A stretch of DNA of 22,638 bases from JAZDDE01 sp039714435 (GCA_039714435.1 JBDLJJ010000037.1:1-22638), one strand, 5' to 3'; positions 8,701 through 16,505 are shown, numbered from the stretch's first letter. Notes: generated from the sequence alone by a model not told the origin. Translations and numbers: made by a program.

Positions 8701-9025
8701 GGCCTGACCTCCAGGTCTTGTGTCCTGCTCCCCGTTTGTGTCCGCACCGCCTGCTCGACCTCACTCGATCGCCCCCGCGCCCCGCGTGAACGACTCCGCG
8801 GAGTAAGGCCGGCAGGCAGCACGATGCACTACCCCTCATTACTTAGATGCCACGAGTTGGCCAAATCTTACACTTGGGTTTACGGCTGATTTGTGACTGT
8901 CGGGTGGTTTCACATACCGGCGTCTTCGGCAGTGTTGGTATACCACATCTTAGGCGTGGACCAGGGCCGGATAAGTCGGTGGCAACGACCTTCCGGCTCG
9001 GGGCAGTTCGCAACCAATCCGGCCG
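8701..9025. other. Intergenic region with one ECF-type promoter copy
   Basis: No gene is supported in these 325 bases. They hold the 34-bp promoter-like element (8845-8878), a roughly 140-base leader of the ribbon-helix-helix gene, a 12-bp palindrome ACTCCGCGGAGT (8793-8804) within that leader, and a 10-bp palindrome TGGTATACCA (8936-8945). A 114-codon frame (8495-8839, minus) has an arginine-rich composition with no recognisable fold and is taken as a shadow. Confidence 0.6.
8844..8878 (-). promoter_or_regulatory. ECF-sigma-type promoter, copy A (upstream of the RHH gene)
   Basis: Read on the minus strand: -35 TGTAAG (8867-8872), 17-bp spacer, -10 CATCTA (8844-8849). The 34-bp stretch 8845-8878 matches 13215-13248 at 31 of 34 positions and has the same spacing. 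Short CCAA/TTGG arms flank the -35 region. The predicted transcript starts near 8837 and runs to the ribbon-helix-helix gene. No plus-strand gene could use it. Confidence 0.6.
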
Positions 9026-10090
9026 TCAGCCGGCGGACCGAGCGCCAAGATCGTACACCATGATCCTAGGCTCGGGAAGGTGCTCGATCGCGTACATTTG
9101 AGAGCCCGTTTCATCCACCGCGATAGCAAATGTGTCACCTGAAAGCTCGAGCACTTCGATGAGATTGCCTTCCCAATCGAAGACGTGAACGTACCTACCG
9201 TAGACCGCGCGTCCGTCCGGGAAGGCACCACGCAGACGGCCAGAGAAGAGTGAATAAATCCGGCTGTCCGTTGCAGAGAGATCTAGATAGCCGAAACGAA
9301 GGTCGGGTCCACTTTTCATCACCGGTCCCCGCGCACCCTGAGCAACTTCGTATTTCGGCTCGAACGGAAACGGGCCCGACGTACGCACAATAGAAATAAC
9401 AGATTGATCATAAATCTCGAGCCAGCCGGCATGCCGCGTTACCAGAGCCAGGTATTCCCCGTCCGGACGTGATTCCATGTACGATTGATAGGCGTGGAGA
9501 AGAACCGGGGTTGGAATGTTTGACGTGGACGGCGGAAGGTCGCCGGCGTAGTGCTTGAAGACCCCTTGAGCGTCGGTCAGCGCCAGTCGCCCGCCACCGA
9601 AACTACCGATTGCGACCAAGTCCCCCGAGGGCAGTTGCACGAAGTCTGTCACCGTTCCCAGGCCTTTGAGCGATTGTTGCCCGGCAAACTCGTAGTCTTG
9701 CAAAGAAAACCATGAAATGCGCTGAAGCTTGAGGTCTAGAATTCCAACTCGTGCTTCCCCTACAATCTCCATGTTCCAGGGTGCACGGAATTCGCCCGGA
9801 CCATCACCCTCCCGACCGGAGCCACCCACGTATGCGCCGCTCGATCGACGTAGCACGTGAACCGCCAGGTCAGCAAAGCGATCTAGGACGACCAAGTGCT
9901 CACCAGCAACGCGAATCTCGCTTGGAAGCCCGAGCTCGGGAGTCTCAGGTAGAACTCTGCCTGAAATACGCAGCGGACTATGAACTGCATGATCAAGACT
10001 GGCTAGATCAGTCTTTTCTCTGAACCCCAACACGAGCACGCTGAAGGTGAAAAGGCCAATTAGTGCAATTACCCCCCGCCGCGAGTTCAT
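9026..10090 (-). CDS. Membrane-anchored or exported 6-bladed beta-propeller protein
   Basis: This 354-residue protein begins with a signal peptide or anchor (about 5-22, GVIALIGLFTFSVLVLGF) and then shows the blade pattern of the TolB-like/6-bladed propeller families: an early IRVAGEHLVVLDR blade, G-G-S-G-R-E-G-D-G-P-G-E-F (the common GxGxGPGEF loop), LPSGDLVAIGSF, and a last blade DWEGNLIEVLE with IAVDETGSQMYAI. There are no cysteines or obvious catalytic residues in the body. The ATG has AAAGGA four bases upstream. It lies 96 bases after a small secreted peptide gene. In Bacteroidetes such propellers often neighbour small secreted peptides of the NVEALA type; that is a family-level parallel, not proof of the same function. 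It was probably transcribed with the sigma/anti-sigma genes. Confidence 0.82.
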   Translation of the reverse strand: MNSRRGVIALIGLFTFSVLVLGFREKTDLASLDHAVHSPLRISGRVLPETPELGLPSEIRVAGEHLVVLDRFADLAVHVLRRSSGAYVGGSGREGDGPGEFRAPWNMEIVGEARVGILDLKLQRISWFSLQDYEFAGQQSLKGLGTVTDFVQLPSGDLVAIGSFGGGRLALTDAQGVFKHYAGDLPPSTSNIPTPVLLHAYQSYMESRPDGEYLALVTRHAGWLEIYDQSVISIVRTSGPFPFEPKYEVAQGARGPVMKSGPDLRFGYLDLSATDSRIYSLFSGRLRGAFPDGRAVYGRYVHVFDWEGNLIEVLELSGDTFAIAVDETGSQMYAIEHLPEPRIMVYDLGARSAG

Positions 10091-10186
10091 AGCTTCCTTT
10101 CTTCGTCTGGCACCAGCTAGTGAAGGGGCGAAGCTAGCGCAATTGGACCGTCTTTTCTGTGCAGTGATTTGGTTAAAGACCCATGA

Positions 10187-10384
10187 CTACTCGGTTACAT
10201 AGTCTTCGAAAACCTCGTCGCCCAATTCGCAGAAACTATCCAGCTCAGGGACACAGGAGGTGCTCCTTTGGCCACAAGCCTCGTTTGAAGTGAGCCCATT
10301 AGACAACGAGAGGGAAAAAGGTGCTAACATTAGAAGAACTGCGACCGACAAAACACGAAGCCGACTGATTGACCGTGCGCGCAT
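10187..10384 (-). CDS. Small secreted cysteine-containing peptide, 65 aa
   Basis: I do not recognise a named family. A basic N-terminus (MRARSISRLR) and hydrophobic core (VLSVAVLLMLAPFSLSL) form a good signal peptide, leaving a mature part of about 35 residues. Three cysteines (ACG, TSC, SFC, spaced C-x7-C-x7-C) precede an acidic tail GDEVFEDYVTE. The ATG at 10384 has a GGGGGTG stretch six bases upstream and is preferred to an upstream TTG at 10411. The gene sits between the anti-sigma fusion and the propeller gene, on the same strand, 116 bases after the former and 96 before the latter. The layout recalls Bacteroidetes NVEALA-type peptide/propeller pairs, but there is no NVEALA motif. A free odd cysteine could allow a disulfide-linked dimer or a covalent partner. 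Confidence 0.6.
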   Translation of the reverse strand: MRARSISRLRVLSVAVLLMLAPFSLSLSNGLTSNEACGQRSTSCVPELDSFCELGDEVFEDYVTE

Positions 10385-10500
10385 TGGACACCCCCGTAGT
10401 TGGTAGTCCAACGACGCCGACTTCGCCCCTACTCATTATGCTCGCCACCCTATCGGATGGGCCGAGTTCTACCCTTTTGGTCGCAACACCGCCCGTGAGA

Positions 10501-12636
10501 TTATGCGGTTAGTTGTGCCGTATGCCCTATAGCAATTGCGTGGCGGATAGCGTCCTCGACGGTTACAGCCCGATATCGTATGTAGCCATCTCCATCCACG
10601 ATAAACAGTGGCCTAATTGCCCAGCTCCCGAAGGCTCTAGCAGCGTTTCTGTTAGGGTCATATAAAAGCGGAATGCCCTGTGCGTGAGTCGGAAGATCTG
10701 GGAACCCCTTGGGAGTTGCTTGCGCGTCAACAATCGTTACTGCTCTTATGTCGTGATCTTCCAGTGTGGATACCGCTTCAAGCCAACCGGATCGCTCTAA
10801 CCCTAGCGTGTCGGCACGGCTCCACAGGAACACGACCGCAACGCGGCCTATCAGGGTCTCCGGGATCTTGACTGAGATGTCCGCTTCGTCGCGAACTAGA
10901 AACGGTGGCAGCCTCCTGGCCGGTGATCGGACTGCACGCAGCGTACCTCGGAGGTTGATCATAGCCAACCTGATCTCAGCCTCCCACGCAGATTCGGTAG
11001 TCGTCCCAGCGAACTCTTGCGCCAGATCGTTGGGAAGGTCTACTAGGGGATCTACGTAGAGTCGTGCAAGCAATGAGATCGCACGAGCAGTGTCACCCAT
11101 GAGCAGAGCAAGACGAGCCTGAGCTTCGAAGAGGTCCGGTGCCCACAGCTTATCCGTTGCCTCCCTCGAATACGCTATTGCGCTGGCGGTGTCCCCGCCG
11201 GCCAGCGCAGTAATCCCCAGTGCCTCCAGAACCTTCTGTGCCCTCTGTTCAAGCAGGTTTGAGAACTCGTGCTTCGTAATCTCAAGGGGCCGAAAGCTCA
11301 AATAATAACCGTCGCCCAAGTGGCTGAGCTCTCTCTTTAGGCGAGCCACGCCGTCAGCAAGCAATTCCGAAACGGCTCCGTACGAAACAGCAACATCAGC
11401 CGCGTCAAAAGGTCTGACCTTCAGATACCGATCGGACCAAAGTCGCATCGCGAACGGATCATGTAGATCCCGTGCCCGTTGCCATCCTATCACGGCGAGA
11501 TTGTGATGCGAGAATCCGCTGACCTGCCACTCTCGTTCCAGGTGTTGTAAGAAATGTTCGCTTTGGGTCCCGGCGTCTGATCTATCACGCAGCATTCTGT
11601 GATTGACCGATGTCCGGTGAAGGGGGAAGCGTCGTTGCAGGGCTTCGTCTAACTCTTGATACCGAATATCGTCCTGCAGTCGACGTGCATAGCTAGCTAG
11701 CGCAGCCAGGTCATCAACCGACATCCGATCTCTATCGAGTACTTCCGTGAACTGAGCAAGACGTCGCTGGTGTTCTAACGCGGCGCTGTCATCGAAGGAT
11801 CCCGATATTTGTTGCTGGAAGAGCAGCAGAAGCCAGCTCTCGGGACGATTTGGGTAGGCGGCAACCAGATCCTCGGCCGGCTTTCTTGCCACGTCGAAAC
11901 GCTTCTGCTGCCAGACAAGAAACTGCTGGCGGTACGCCTCAGGCTGGGGCTTACCATACGTCTCGTGCCGCAGCAGGTCCCAGAGCCGCCCGCCGTTGGT
12001 GTCAATACTTTCGCCTCGCACATCCTCAACGACAGCTGCAAGATACACGACGTCAAGCGGAAGCCCGACGCTCCCGCTAAACACACCGTCCTCTTGCTTG
12101 CCGAGTGAAATCGTGAACTCCTCTCCGAGCGTGGCAGACGGGGCTTGCTCTTCAGCAGTTCGGAATCGACACCTAAGAACCACGAATTCCTCTCCCGCGA
12201 GCAATGCTCCAGGATGGTATTCGACTCGAATGAGCTCCTCGTCGATTGGCATGGGCGGATCGAACAGCAACTGGCTGTGACCTGCTTCGGCCTCTTTGGA
12301 CGGCAGCAGGATACCTGCCAGCGCCAATACACCGAGAAGAACGAATGCATATACCGCATGACTGGGTCGTCGGCGGCGACGTATGGGTGCCGCTTGGGGC
12401 AGTATCGCCCGGTGTCCTTCCGCCCGAGCCGCCAAAATATTCTCGAGAATGCGGGCCGGGGGCTCGGGTTGGTACAGATCACCCGCAGCCTCGTGAAGCT
12501 CCGTGACAAACTGGACTGCCTCCTGACATCGACGGCACTCAGCAACGTGTTTCTGCGCTCTTAGAAGCTTCTGAGCTGACAGTGTACCGTCGGCAAACCG
12601 ATTCGTATCCCTTAGGCTTAGGTGCTTTCCTATCAC
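10501..12636 (-). CDS. Zinc-finger anti-sigma factor fused to TPR and degenerate thioredoxin-like domains
   Basis: This 711-residue membrane protein should hold the adjacent sigma factor inactive. The N-terminal ZAS/zf-HC2 motif is intact as H30-x3-C34-x2-C37. An RRRRR stretch precedes one membrane helix (about 93-112). Outside the membrane are a beta-rich domain (about 120-225) and a long helical TPR-like region (about 230-560). A C-terminal thioredoxin/TlpA-like fold (about 575-705) keeps the VVFLW strand, the cis-proline segment IRPLFIVDGDGYIRY and the DPNRNAARAFG helix. The usual WCxxC active site reads WSRADTLG, so no redox cysteines remain. The GTG start overlaps the sigma stop by four bases (GTGA), indicating coupled synthesis. 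The extracytoplasmic part is far larger than in common anti-sigma factors and is probably the sensor. Confidence 0.87.
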   Translation of the reverse strand: MIGKHLSLRDTNRFADGTLSAQKLLRAQKHVAECRRCQEAVQFVTELHEAAGDLYQPEPPARILENILAARAEGHRAILPQAAPIRRRRRPSHAVYAFVLLGVLALAGILLPSKEAEAGHSQLLFDPPMPIDEELIRVEYHPGALLAGEEFVVLRCRFRTAEEQAPSATLGEEFTISLGKQEDGVFSGSVGLPLDVVYLAAVVEDVRGESIDTNGGRLWDLLRHETYGKPQPEAYRQQFLVWQQKRFDVARKPAEDLVAAYPNRPESWLLLLFQQQISGSFDDSAALEHQRRLAQFTEVLDRDRMSVDDLAALASYARRLQDDIRYQELDEALQRRFPLHRTSVNHRMLRDRSDAGTQSEHFLQHLEREWQVSGFSHHNLAVIGWQRARDLHDPFAMRLWSDRYLKVRPFDAADVAVSYGAVSELLADGVARLKRELSHLGDGYYLSFRPLEITKHEFSNLLEQRAQKVLEALGITALAGGDTASAIAYSREATDKLWAPDLFEAQARLALLMGDTARAISLLARLYVDPLVDLPNDLAQEFAGTTTESAWEAEIRLAMINLRGTLRAVRSPARRLPPFLVRDEADISVKIPETLIGRVAVVFLWSRADTLGLERSGWLEAVSTLEDHDIRAVTIVDAQATPKGFPDLPTHAQGIPLLYDPNRNAARAFGSWAIRPLFIVDGDGYIRYRAVTVEDAIRHAIAIGHTAQLTA

Positions 12637-13166
12637 GCTTGCACATTCCCAGATAGAGATTTTCTAAGGCGCTTACGCGCGCGGTAAAGGCGTACCTCTG
12701 CCAGCCCCTGCCTGATTCCCAGCGTTTCCGCGATTTCGGCGTAGGTAAATCCCTCTAGCTCCCGGAGGATGAACACGAGTCGAAGGGGTTCAGGAAGCTG
12801 ACTAATAGCGTTCTCTAGCTCGACCCTGGTGAGCACAGGATCGGCTCGTGCGAACAAGCCTTGCAGCAGCGCAACGCTTACCTCACGTCGTCGGCGCCTC
12901 TGCCTGAGTCGCATGAGACTGTTTCGGGCAGCTGTCTGTCGAAGCCACTGCTCTAACTTGGCGGGCTGGGTCAGCGAACTGAGCGCCTCGGGTAGGCCTA
13001 TAAACACATCCTGCGTTACGTCGCCCGCATCGGCGGCGGATTCCGTCAGCTGAAACGCTATTCGATACACTAATCCGGAGTATTGCTTGTAGACGACAGT
13101 AAGAGCTGCAGGCTTTCCAGCCTTTAGCTCCGAAAGCAGGCCCGCGGCGTCCCGCTCTGGCTCCAT
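12633..13166 (-). CDS. ECF-type RNA polymerase sigma factor
   Basis: This 177-residue protein has the two ECF domains. Region 2 (about 22-90) includes GLVYRIAFQLTESAADAGDVTQDVF and EQWLRQTAARNSLMRLRQ, and region 4 (about 115-168) includes LPEPLRLVFILRELEGFTYAEIAETLG and RLYRARKRLRKSL. These are written here as separate motif runs and both are typical. It lacks region 3 and any extra C-terminal domain. It should direct RNA polymerase to the element present at 13214-13248, about 40 bases before its own ATG, and to the copy at 8844-8878. A GAGG lies a few bases before the ATG. The next gene, overlapping by four bases, is its zinc-finger anti-sigma factor. Confidence 0.93.
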   Translation of the reverse strand: MEPERDAAGLLSELKAGKPAALTVVYKQYSGLVYRIAFQLTESAADAGDVTQDVFIGLPEALSSLTQPAKLEQWLRQTAARNSLMRLRQRRRRREVSVALLQGLFARADPVLTRVELENAISQLPEPLRLVFILRELEGFTYAEIAETLGIRQGLAEVRLYRARKRLRKSLSGNVQA

Positions 13167-13213
13167 TCAGCCTCGACTCGTTGAGAGTGCGCTTAGGATA
13201 CGCCTCTATATAT

Positions 13214-13248
13214 AAGATGCCACGAATGGCCCAAATCTTACACTTGGG
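13214..13248 (-). promoter_or_regulatory. ECF-sigma-type promoter, copy B (upstream of the sigma gene)
   Basis: On the minus strand: -35 TGTAAG (13237-13242), 17-bp spacer, -10 CATCTT (13214-13219) followed by an A/T-rich ATATATAG stretch. The predicted transcript starts near 13206, giving a leader of about 40 bases. Position directly before an ECF sigma gene fits positive autoregulation. The -35 is flanked by the arms CCCAA and TTGGG (9 bases apart). Confidence 0.7.
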
Positions 13249-13422
13249 AAATCACGCGTTTCAGAGTTTACCTGCGATAATAGTACTTAACTCTCTAACG
13301 CACGGGTGCTTCCGAAGTCGAGCCTTCGAACAGGATGAAGTGACGCTATCGCCAGTGGCTGGCGGAAGAGGAGCGGTTGGACGAGGTGATCGGGAGGGGC
13401 GCCGGTTTGGCAGCAGGATTGG

Positions 13423-14391
13423 CTACCCTATGTCTGCTGCGCTCAGATCCCCGTCAATTACATGCAAGTTGGGCGCTACTTTTAACGGACTCGTCGCACA
13501 GGTGTTGCCGCCTTTCGACTTGGCCTCATAGAGACCCAGGTCTGCGGCTGCTACGAGGTCACGCATCACGAACATAGAGGCATCAAAAGTGGCGACGCCG
13601 GCGCTGAGTGTCAGCGTGTCTCCGGATGCTGTGTCAGCCTCTTGCAGAGCGCCGCTCACGCGCTGGGCGAACGTGTGAGCATCCTTGGCGCTGGCGTCGG
13701 GGAGCAGGCTCAAGAATTCATCTCCGCCGTATCTACCGGTCATGTCAGATGCTCGGGTGTTCTCCCAGAGAACTTGACCGATGATCCGCAAGGCCTCATC
13801 GCCCGCCGAGTGCCCGTATCGATCGTTGTACTCCTTGAAACCATCCAGGTCAAACATTACGACTGTGAGCGTCTTGATTCCTCGCTTGGCGGCCGCAAAG
13901 TGGTGGGATAGCGAGTACAGTAACGCTCTGCGATTGGCCAGGCCGGTAAGTTCATCCGTGTAGGCCATGTCAGCCACAACTCGCTGCCTGCGATGAAACA
14001 TTTCAGCCAGCCAGCCTGCTCCGAGGCTCACCACAATGAGCAACACCGTCAGCCCACCCGTCAACCGCCAGTCCACCTCTTTACCCATCATCGTTACGAC
14101 GACCACCTGGATGCCAATCATGAGCACCATCGACCCAGCGAGCCCGGCCGCCGCCCCGCGCCAGGACTTGTGATACGCCAGTTGGAACGGCGGGATCAGC
14201 GCGAGGACCCAAACGAGGGCGGCTACATCACCCAGCGAGCTGGGCCAGAAATAGCTGACCACCGCTGTTACCGAGAAGGCGAACAGGCTGACCACAAGGG
14301 CGTGCAGCGGTACGTCTGTGCCCGCGTGAGACGCATGCGCTCCCTGCGCGCTCCAGGGATGCTCATGCAGCTTGAGCTTCGGAATCTGCAT
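13423..14391 (-). CDS. Membrane diguanylate cyclase (GGDEF domain)
   Basis: This 322-residue protein should make cyclic di-GMP from two GTP. The N-terminal third (about 28-135) contains four to five hydrophobic helices with no recognised sensor name. The catalytic domain (about 150-300) starts with AYTDELTGLANRRAL, has VVMFDLDGFKEYND for the metal-binding strand, and carries an intact GGDEF signature at about 221-225. An RASD motif five residues before it is the product-inhibition I-site (RxxD), so feedback control is likely. The ATG is preceded by GGAGACGAG. It stands alone: 313 bases follow up to the mutS-like gene and about 170 separate its end from the ECF promoter. No EAL or PilZ partner is nearby. 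Confidence 0.92.
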   Translation of the reverse strand: MQIPKLKLHEHPWSAQGAHASHAGTDVPLHALVVSLFAFSVTAVVSYFWPSSLGDVAALVWVLALIPPFQLAYHKSWRGAAAGLAGSMVLMIGIQVVVVTMMGKEVDWRLTGGLTVLLIVVSLGAGWLAEMFHRRQRVVADMAYTDELTGLANRRALLYSLSHHFAAAKRGIKTLTVVMFDLDGFKEYNDRYGHSAGDEALRIIGQVLWENTRASDMTGRYGGDEFLSLLPDASAKDAHTFAQRVSGALQEADTASGDTLTLSAGVATFDASMFVMRDLVAAADLGLYEAKSKGGNTCATSPLKVAPNLHVIDGDLSAADIG

Positions 14392-14704
14392 CTCGTCTCC
14401 GTCCCAGATAGTTGGCGGTTCAATGCTATTGGAGACACGAGTCTCGGGAGCGCTCAGTCGCAGGTTGCCTGCCAGCGATAATGGCAGTTACGAGAGCGCC
14501 GGGAGCCAAAGACAAGGGAGCTTAGGGTGATCGGTTAACCGGCGCGGGGGATTTCTCCGGCCGGTAGCTCACCGAAAAGACGAGACCGAGCGCAGAGCGA
14601 ACAGGTAGTGATCTCGGCAAGATATCCTTGCAATACACAGCGGTAATCGCGCCCCGTAAAGCAGCCAGGTGGCCTGCCCTCTGACCTGTGCTACAGGCCG
14701 TCCC
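14392..14704. other. Intergenic region without a recognisable gene
   Basis: No coding frame is convincing in these 313 bases. I see inverted repeats GAGAC/GTCTC (14432-14445) and CTGCCA/TGGCAG (14469-14487) in the leader of the diguanylate cyclase gene, and a 10-bp palindrome CGGTTAACCG (14532-14541). A weak stem CCTGT/ACAGG (14685-14697) lies eight bases after the mutS-like stop, without a T-run. No confident -35/-10 pair was found. Confidence 0.5.
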
Positions 14705-16501
14705 TTAGACCTTGAGCCCGATGCTGCGCATTAGTTCCAGCGCGTTGCTCTTCCGCACGACGCCCTCTCGCACCAGGTAGTCGAACCTGATCTCACCGTT
14801 CTCCAGATGGTCGGCGAAATGCACGTTCGCTGCTCGCGGGGACAGCTCGTCGGCAATCTTGGACAGGGCCAGGTCGTGCGTGGTGACCAGCCCGATAGCG
14901 CCCCGCTCCAGAAGGCCGCGGACTACAGCCTCGGCACCGATCAACCTGTCATGCGAATTGGTTCCGTGCAGGATCTCATCCAGCAGGAACAGCAGAGCGG
15001 GCGGAGATTCGTCCGCGATGGATACCAGTGAGCGGAGCCTGGAGATTTCGGCATAGAAGCGCGAAGCGCCCTTGTGAAGAGAATCTTCTACCCGCAGCGT
15101 GGCGCCGATGGCCAGGGCGGACATCGTCAGCCTGTTGGCGCGCACCGGCCCGCCGGCCTGGGCCAGCACGGCGTTGACTCCGATCGTACGCAGGAATGTG
15201 CTCTTACCCGACATATTGGAGCCGCTGACGATCCACAGGGCCTGATCAGTGTTCAGTCTGACATCGTTATCCACGCAGCCACTGTGGAGCAGCGGGTGGC
15301 CCAGTCCCTGTCCCTCGAAGCGCGGGCCTTTCTCGACCAGCTCCGGGAAGGGATCGCCGGGATGCTCGTACGCGTAGCCGGCCAGCGCAGAAAGAGACTC
15401 GAGTTGGGCTACGGTTTCCAGCCATACCGGAACCGCGGCTCCGTAGCGTGAACGCCAGCGTTCGATGGCCGCCGCGAACTGCGTTCCCCACATCAGAACC
15501 GCCGCGACCGGGGCGAACAGCTGATTGCGCCTGGAGTCGAGCATCTCACGCAGACGGCCAAGACTGGCGATGCGCTCGGAGGGCGGCCGCGATTCCGTGA
15601 TCAACCGCTCCCGCAGGCTCACCAATAGTGGGCTCTCGAATTGCTCGGCCTCGAAACGGGCGAGCAGAGTAGCCAGCACTTCCAGCTCCTCGGCCGGGTG
15701 TGACACGCGAGCGATGACCGTGCTGGCTCTGCCCCGGTAGACGCGCGCCACCACGGTCTGCAGGGCCAGGGCCGTCAGCAGAGGTATGCCTCCCGTGCTT
15801 ATGGCCGGTACGAACCAGGCTACGATCATGCTCACAGTAAACAGGCTGCAAAAACCGGCCACCCAGGGCAGTCTGGGTTCCGTCAGGACGGTAGGTGCGC
15901 GGCTCCACTCGGCCAGCGTTTCTGTGTCGACGGACGCAGCAAGATCAGCGCCCAGTACAGCCAGGTCTTCGCGCAAATCCAGCTTACTCCGCAGCTCTTC
16001 CACGGCGGCCTGACGCGCCCGAACCACGTGTGGTTCCGCGGCCGAGAGCAGCCAGCCAGCCAGGCGCTCTTCGCCCGTTCGCGTGCGGGTCACGTTCAGC
16101 AAGGCGAACAACGAATCGGGGCCGAACAGATCGAGGTCGCGGGCGTAGGGATGCTCGGGATCGCTGAATCGCCTCCCCCCGTCTCCTCTCCCGGGCCAGG
16201 TGCCGGCCAACCGATCCAGTCCTTCCTGGTAGAAACTCACCGCGCGCTCGAGGACCTCTCGTCTGCGGGTCGTGCGCGAGTGACCCACCATAAGGACAAT
16301 AAAACCGAGCAGGGGGAGAATCAGCCACGCAGGAGAGAGAAGCTTTGGACCGGCGAACAGCCAGGCCAGCGTGGCGCCTGTCAGGAAAACGGTAAGCCGC
16401 ACGTGCCCATAAATGCGCTCCCGGGCCATGGCATGAGCGAGATCCGCTTTGCGCTGCGCGAGGCGCTGTCTGTACTCGGCTGCGGGTTCCTCCAGACTCA
16501 T
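14705..16501 (-). CDS. Membrane-associated MutS-family ATPase
   Basis: This 598-residue protein ends in a canonical MutS ATPase domain: Walker A GSNMSGKST (about 425-433), a signature-like segment around SLHKGASRFYAEISRL, Walker B LLFLLDEILHGTNS (about 501-514) and the TTHD switch (about 540). It lacks the mismatch-recognition domain I of classical MutS. Two membrane helices near the N-terminus (about 34-52 and 57-74) and two more (about 207-250) suggest it is embedded in the inner membrane, unlike repair MutS or MutS2. I place the start at the ATG at 16501, four bases past the larB stop; an upstream extension of 78 residues would overlap larB entirely and is arginine-rich shadow sequence. 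Its role is unknown to me. Close spacing implies co-transcription with the lar genes. Confidence 0.85.
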   Translation of the reverse strand: MSLEEPAAEYRQRLAQRKADLAHAMARERIYGHVRLTVFLTGATLAWLFAGPKLLSPAWLILPLLGFIVLMVGHSRTTRRREVLERAVSFYQEGLDRLAGTWPGRGDGGRRFSDPEHPYARDLDLFGPDSLFALLNVTRTRTGEERLAGWLLSAAEPHVVRARQAAVEELRSKLDLREDLAVLGADLAASVDTETLAEWSRAPTVLTEPRLPWVAGFCSLFTVSMIVAWFVPAISTGGIPLLTALALQTVVARVYRGRASTVIARVSHPAEELEVLATLLARFEAEQFESPLLVSLRERLITESRPPSERIASLGRLREMLDSRRNQLFAPVAAVLMWGTQFAAAIERWRSRYGAAVPVWLETVAQLESLSALAGYAYEHPGDPFPELVEKGPRFEGQGLGHPLLHSGCVDNDVRLNTDQALWIVSGSNMSGKSTFLRTIGVNAVLAQAGGPVRANRLTMSALAIGATLRVEDSLHKGASRFYAEISRLRSLVSIADESPPALLFLLDEILHGTNSHDRLIGAEAVVRGLLERGAIGLVTTHDLALSKIADELSPRAANVHFADHLENGEIRFDYLVREGVVRKSNALELMRSIGLKV

Positions 16502-16505
16502 ATGG

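Noticed and set aside
8847..9101. Plus-strand frame beginning MPRVGQILHLG, echoed by MPRMAQILHLG at 13216
   Set aside because: The shared peptide is only the translation of the 34-bp promoter repeat; similarity stops where the repeat stops, and the rest has no recognisable fold.
10385..10411. TTG start nine codons upstream of the small secreted peptide
   Set aside because: It would bury the signal peptide's basic start; the ATG at 10384 has a purine-rich site upstream.
8845..13248. The 34-bp repeats as attachment sites (attL/attR) of an integrated element
   Set aside because: Same-orientation repeats around lower-GC DNA are suggestive, but there is no integrase, tRNA or phage gene, and the fixed -35/-10 spacing explains the repeat better.
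13344..13440. Plus-strand stretch reading RYRQWLAEEERLDEVIGRG
   Set aside because: It looks coding-like for about 20 residues but has an in-frame stop just before it and runs into the diguanylate cyclase gene; it may be a gene remnant, not a supportable gene.
14555..14630. Possible tRNA (string GGTAGCTCA at 14563-14571)
   Set aside because: No T-loop GGTTCGAATC-type sequence or acceptor stem can be paired around it.
14685..14697. Terminator after the MutS-family gene
   Set aside because: The stem is only 5 bp and has no T-run on the transcript strand.
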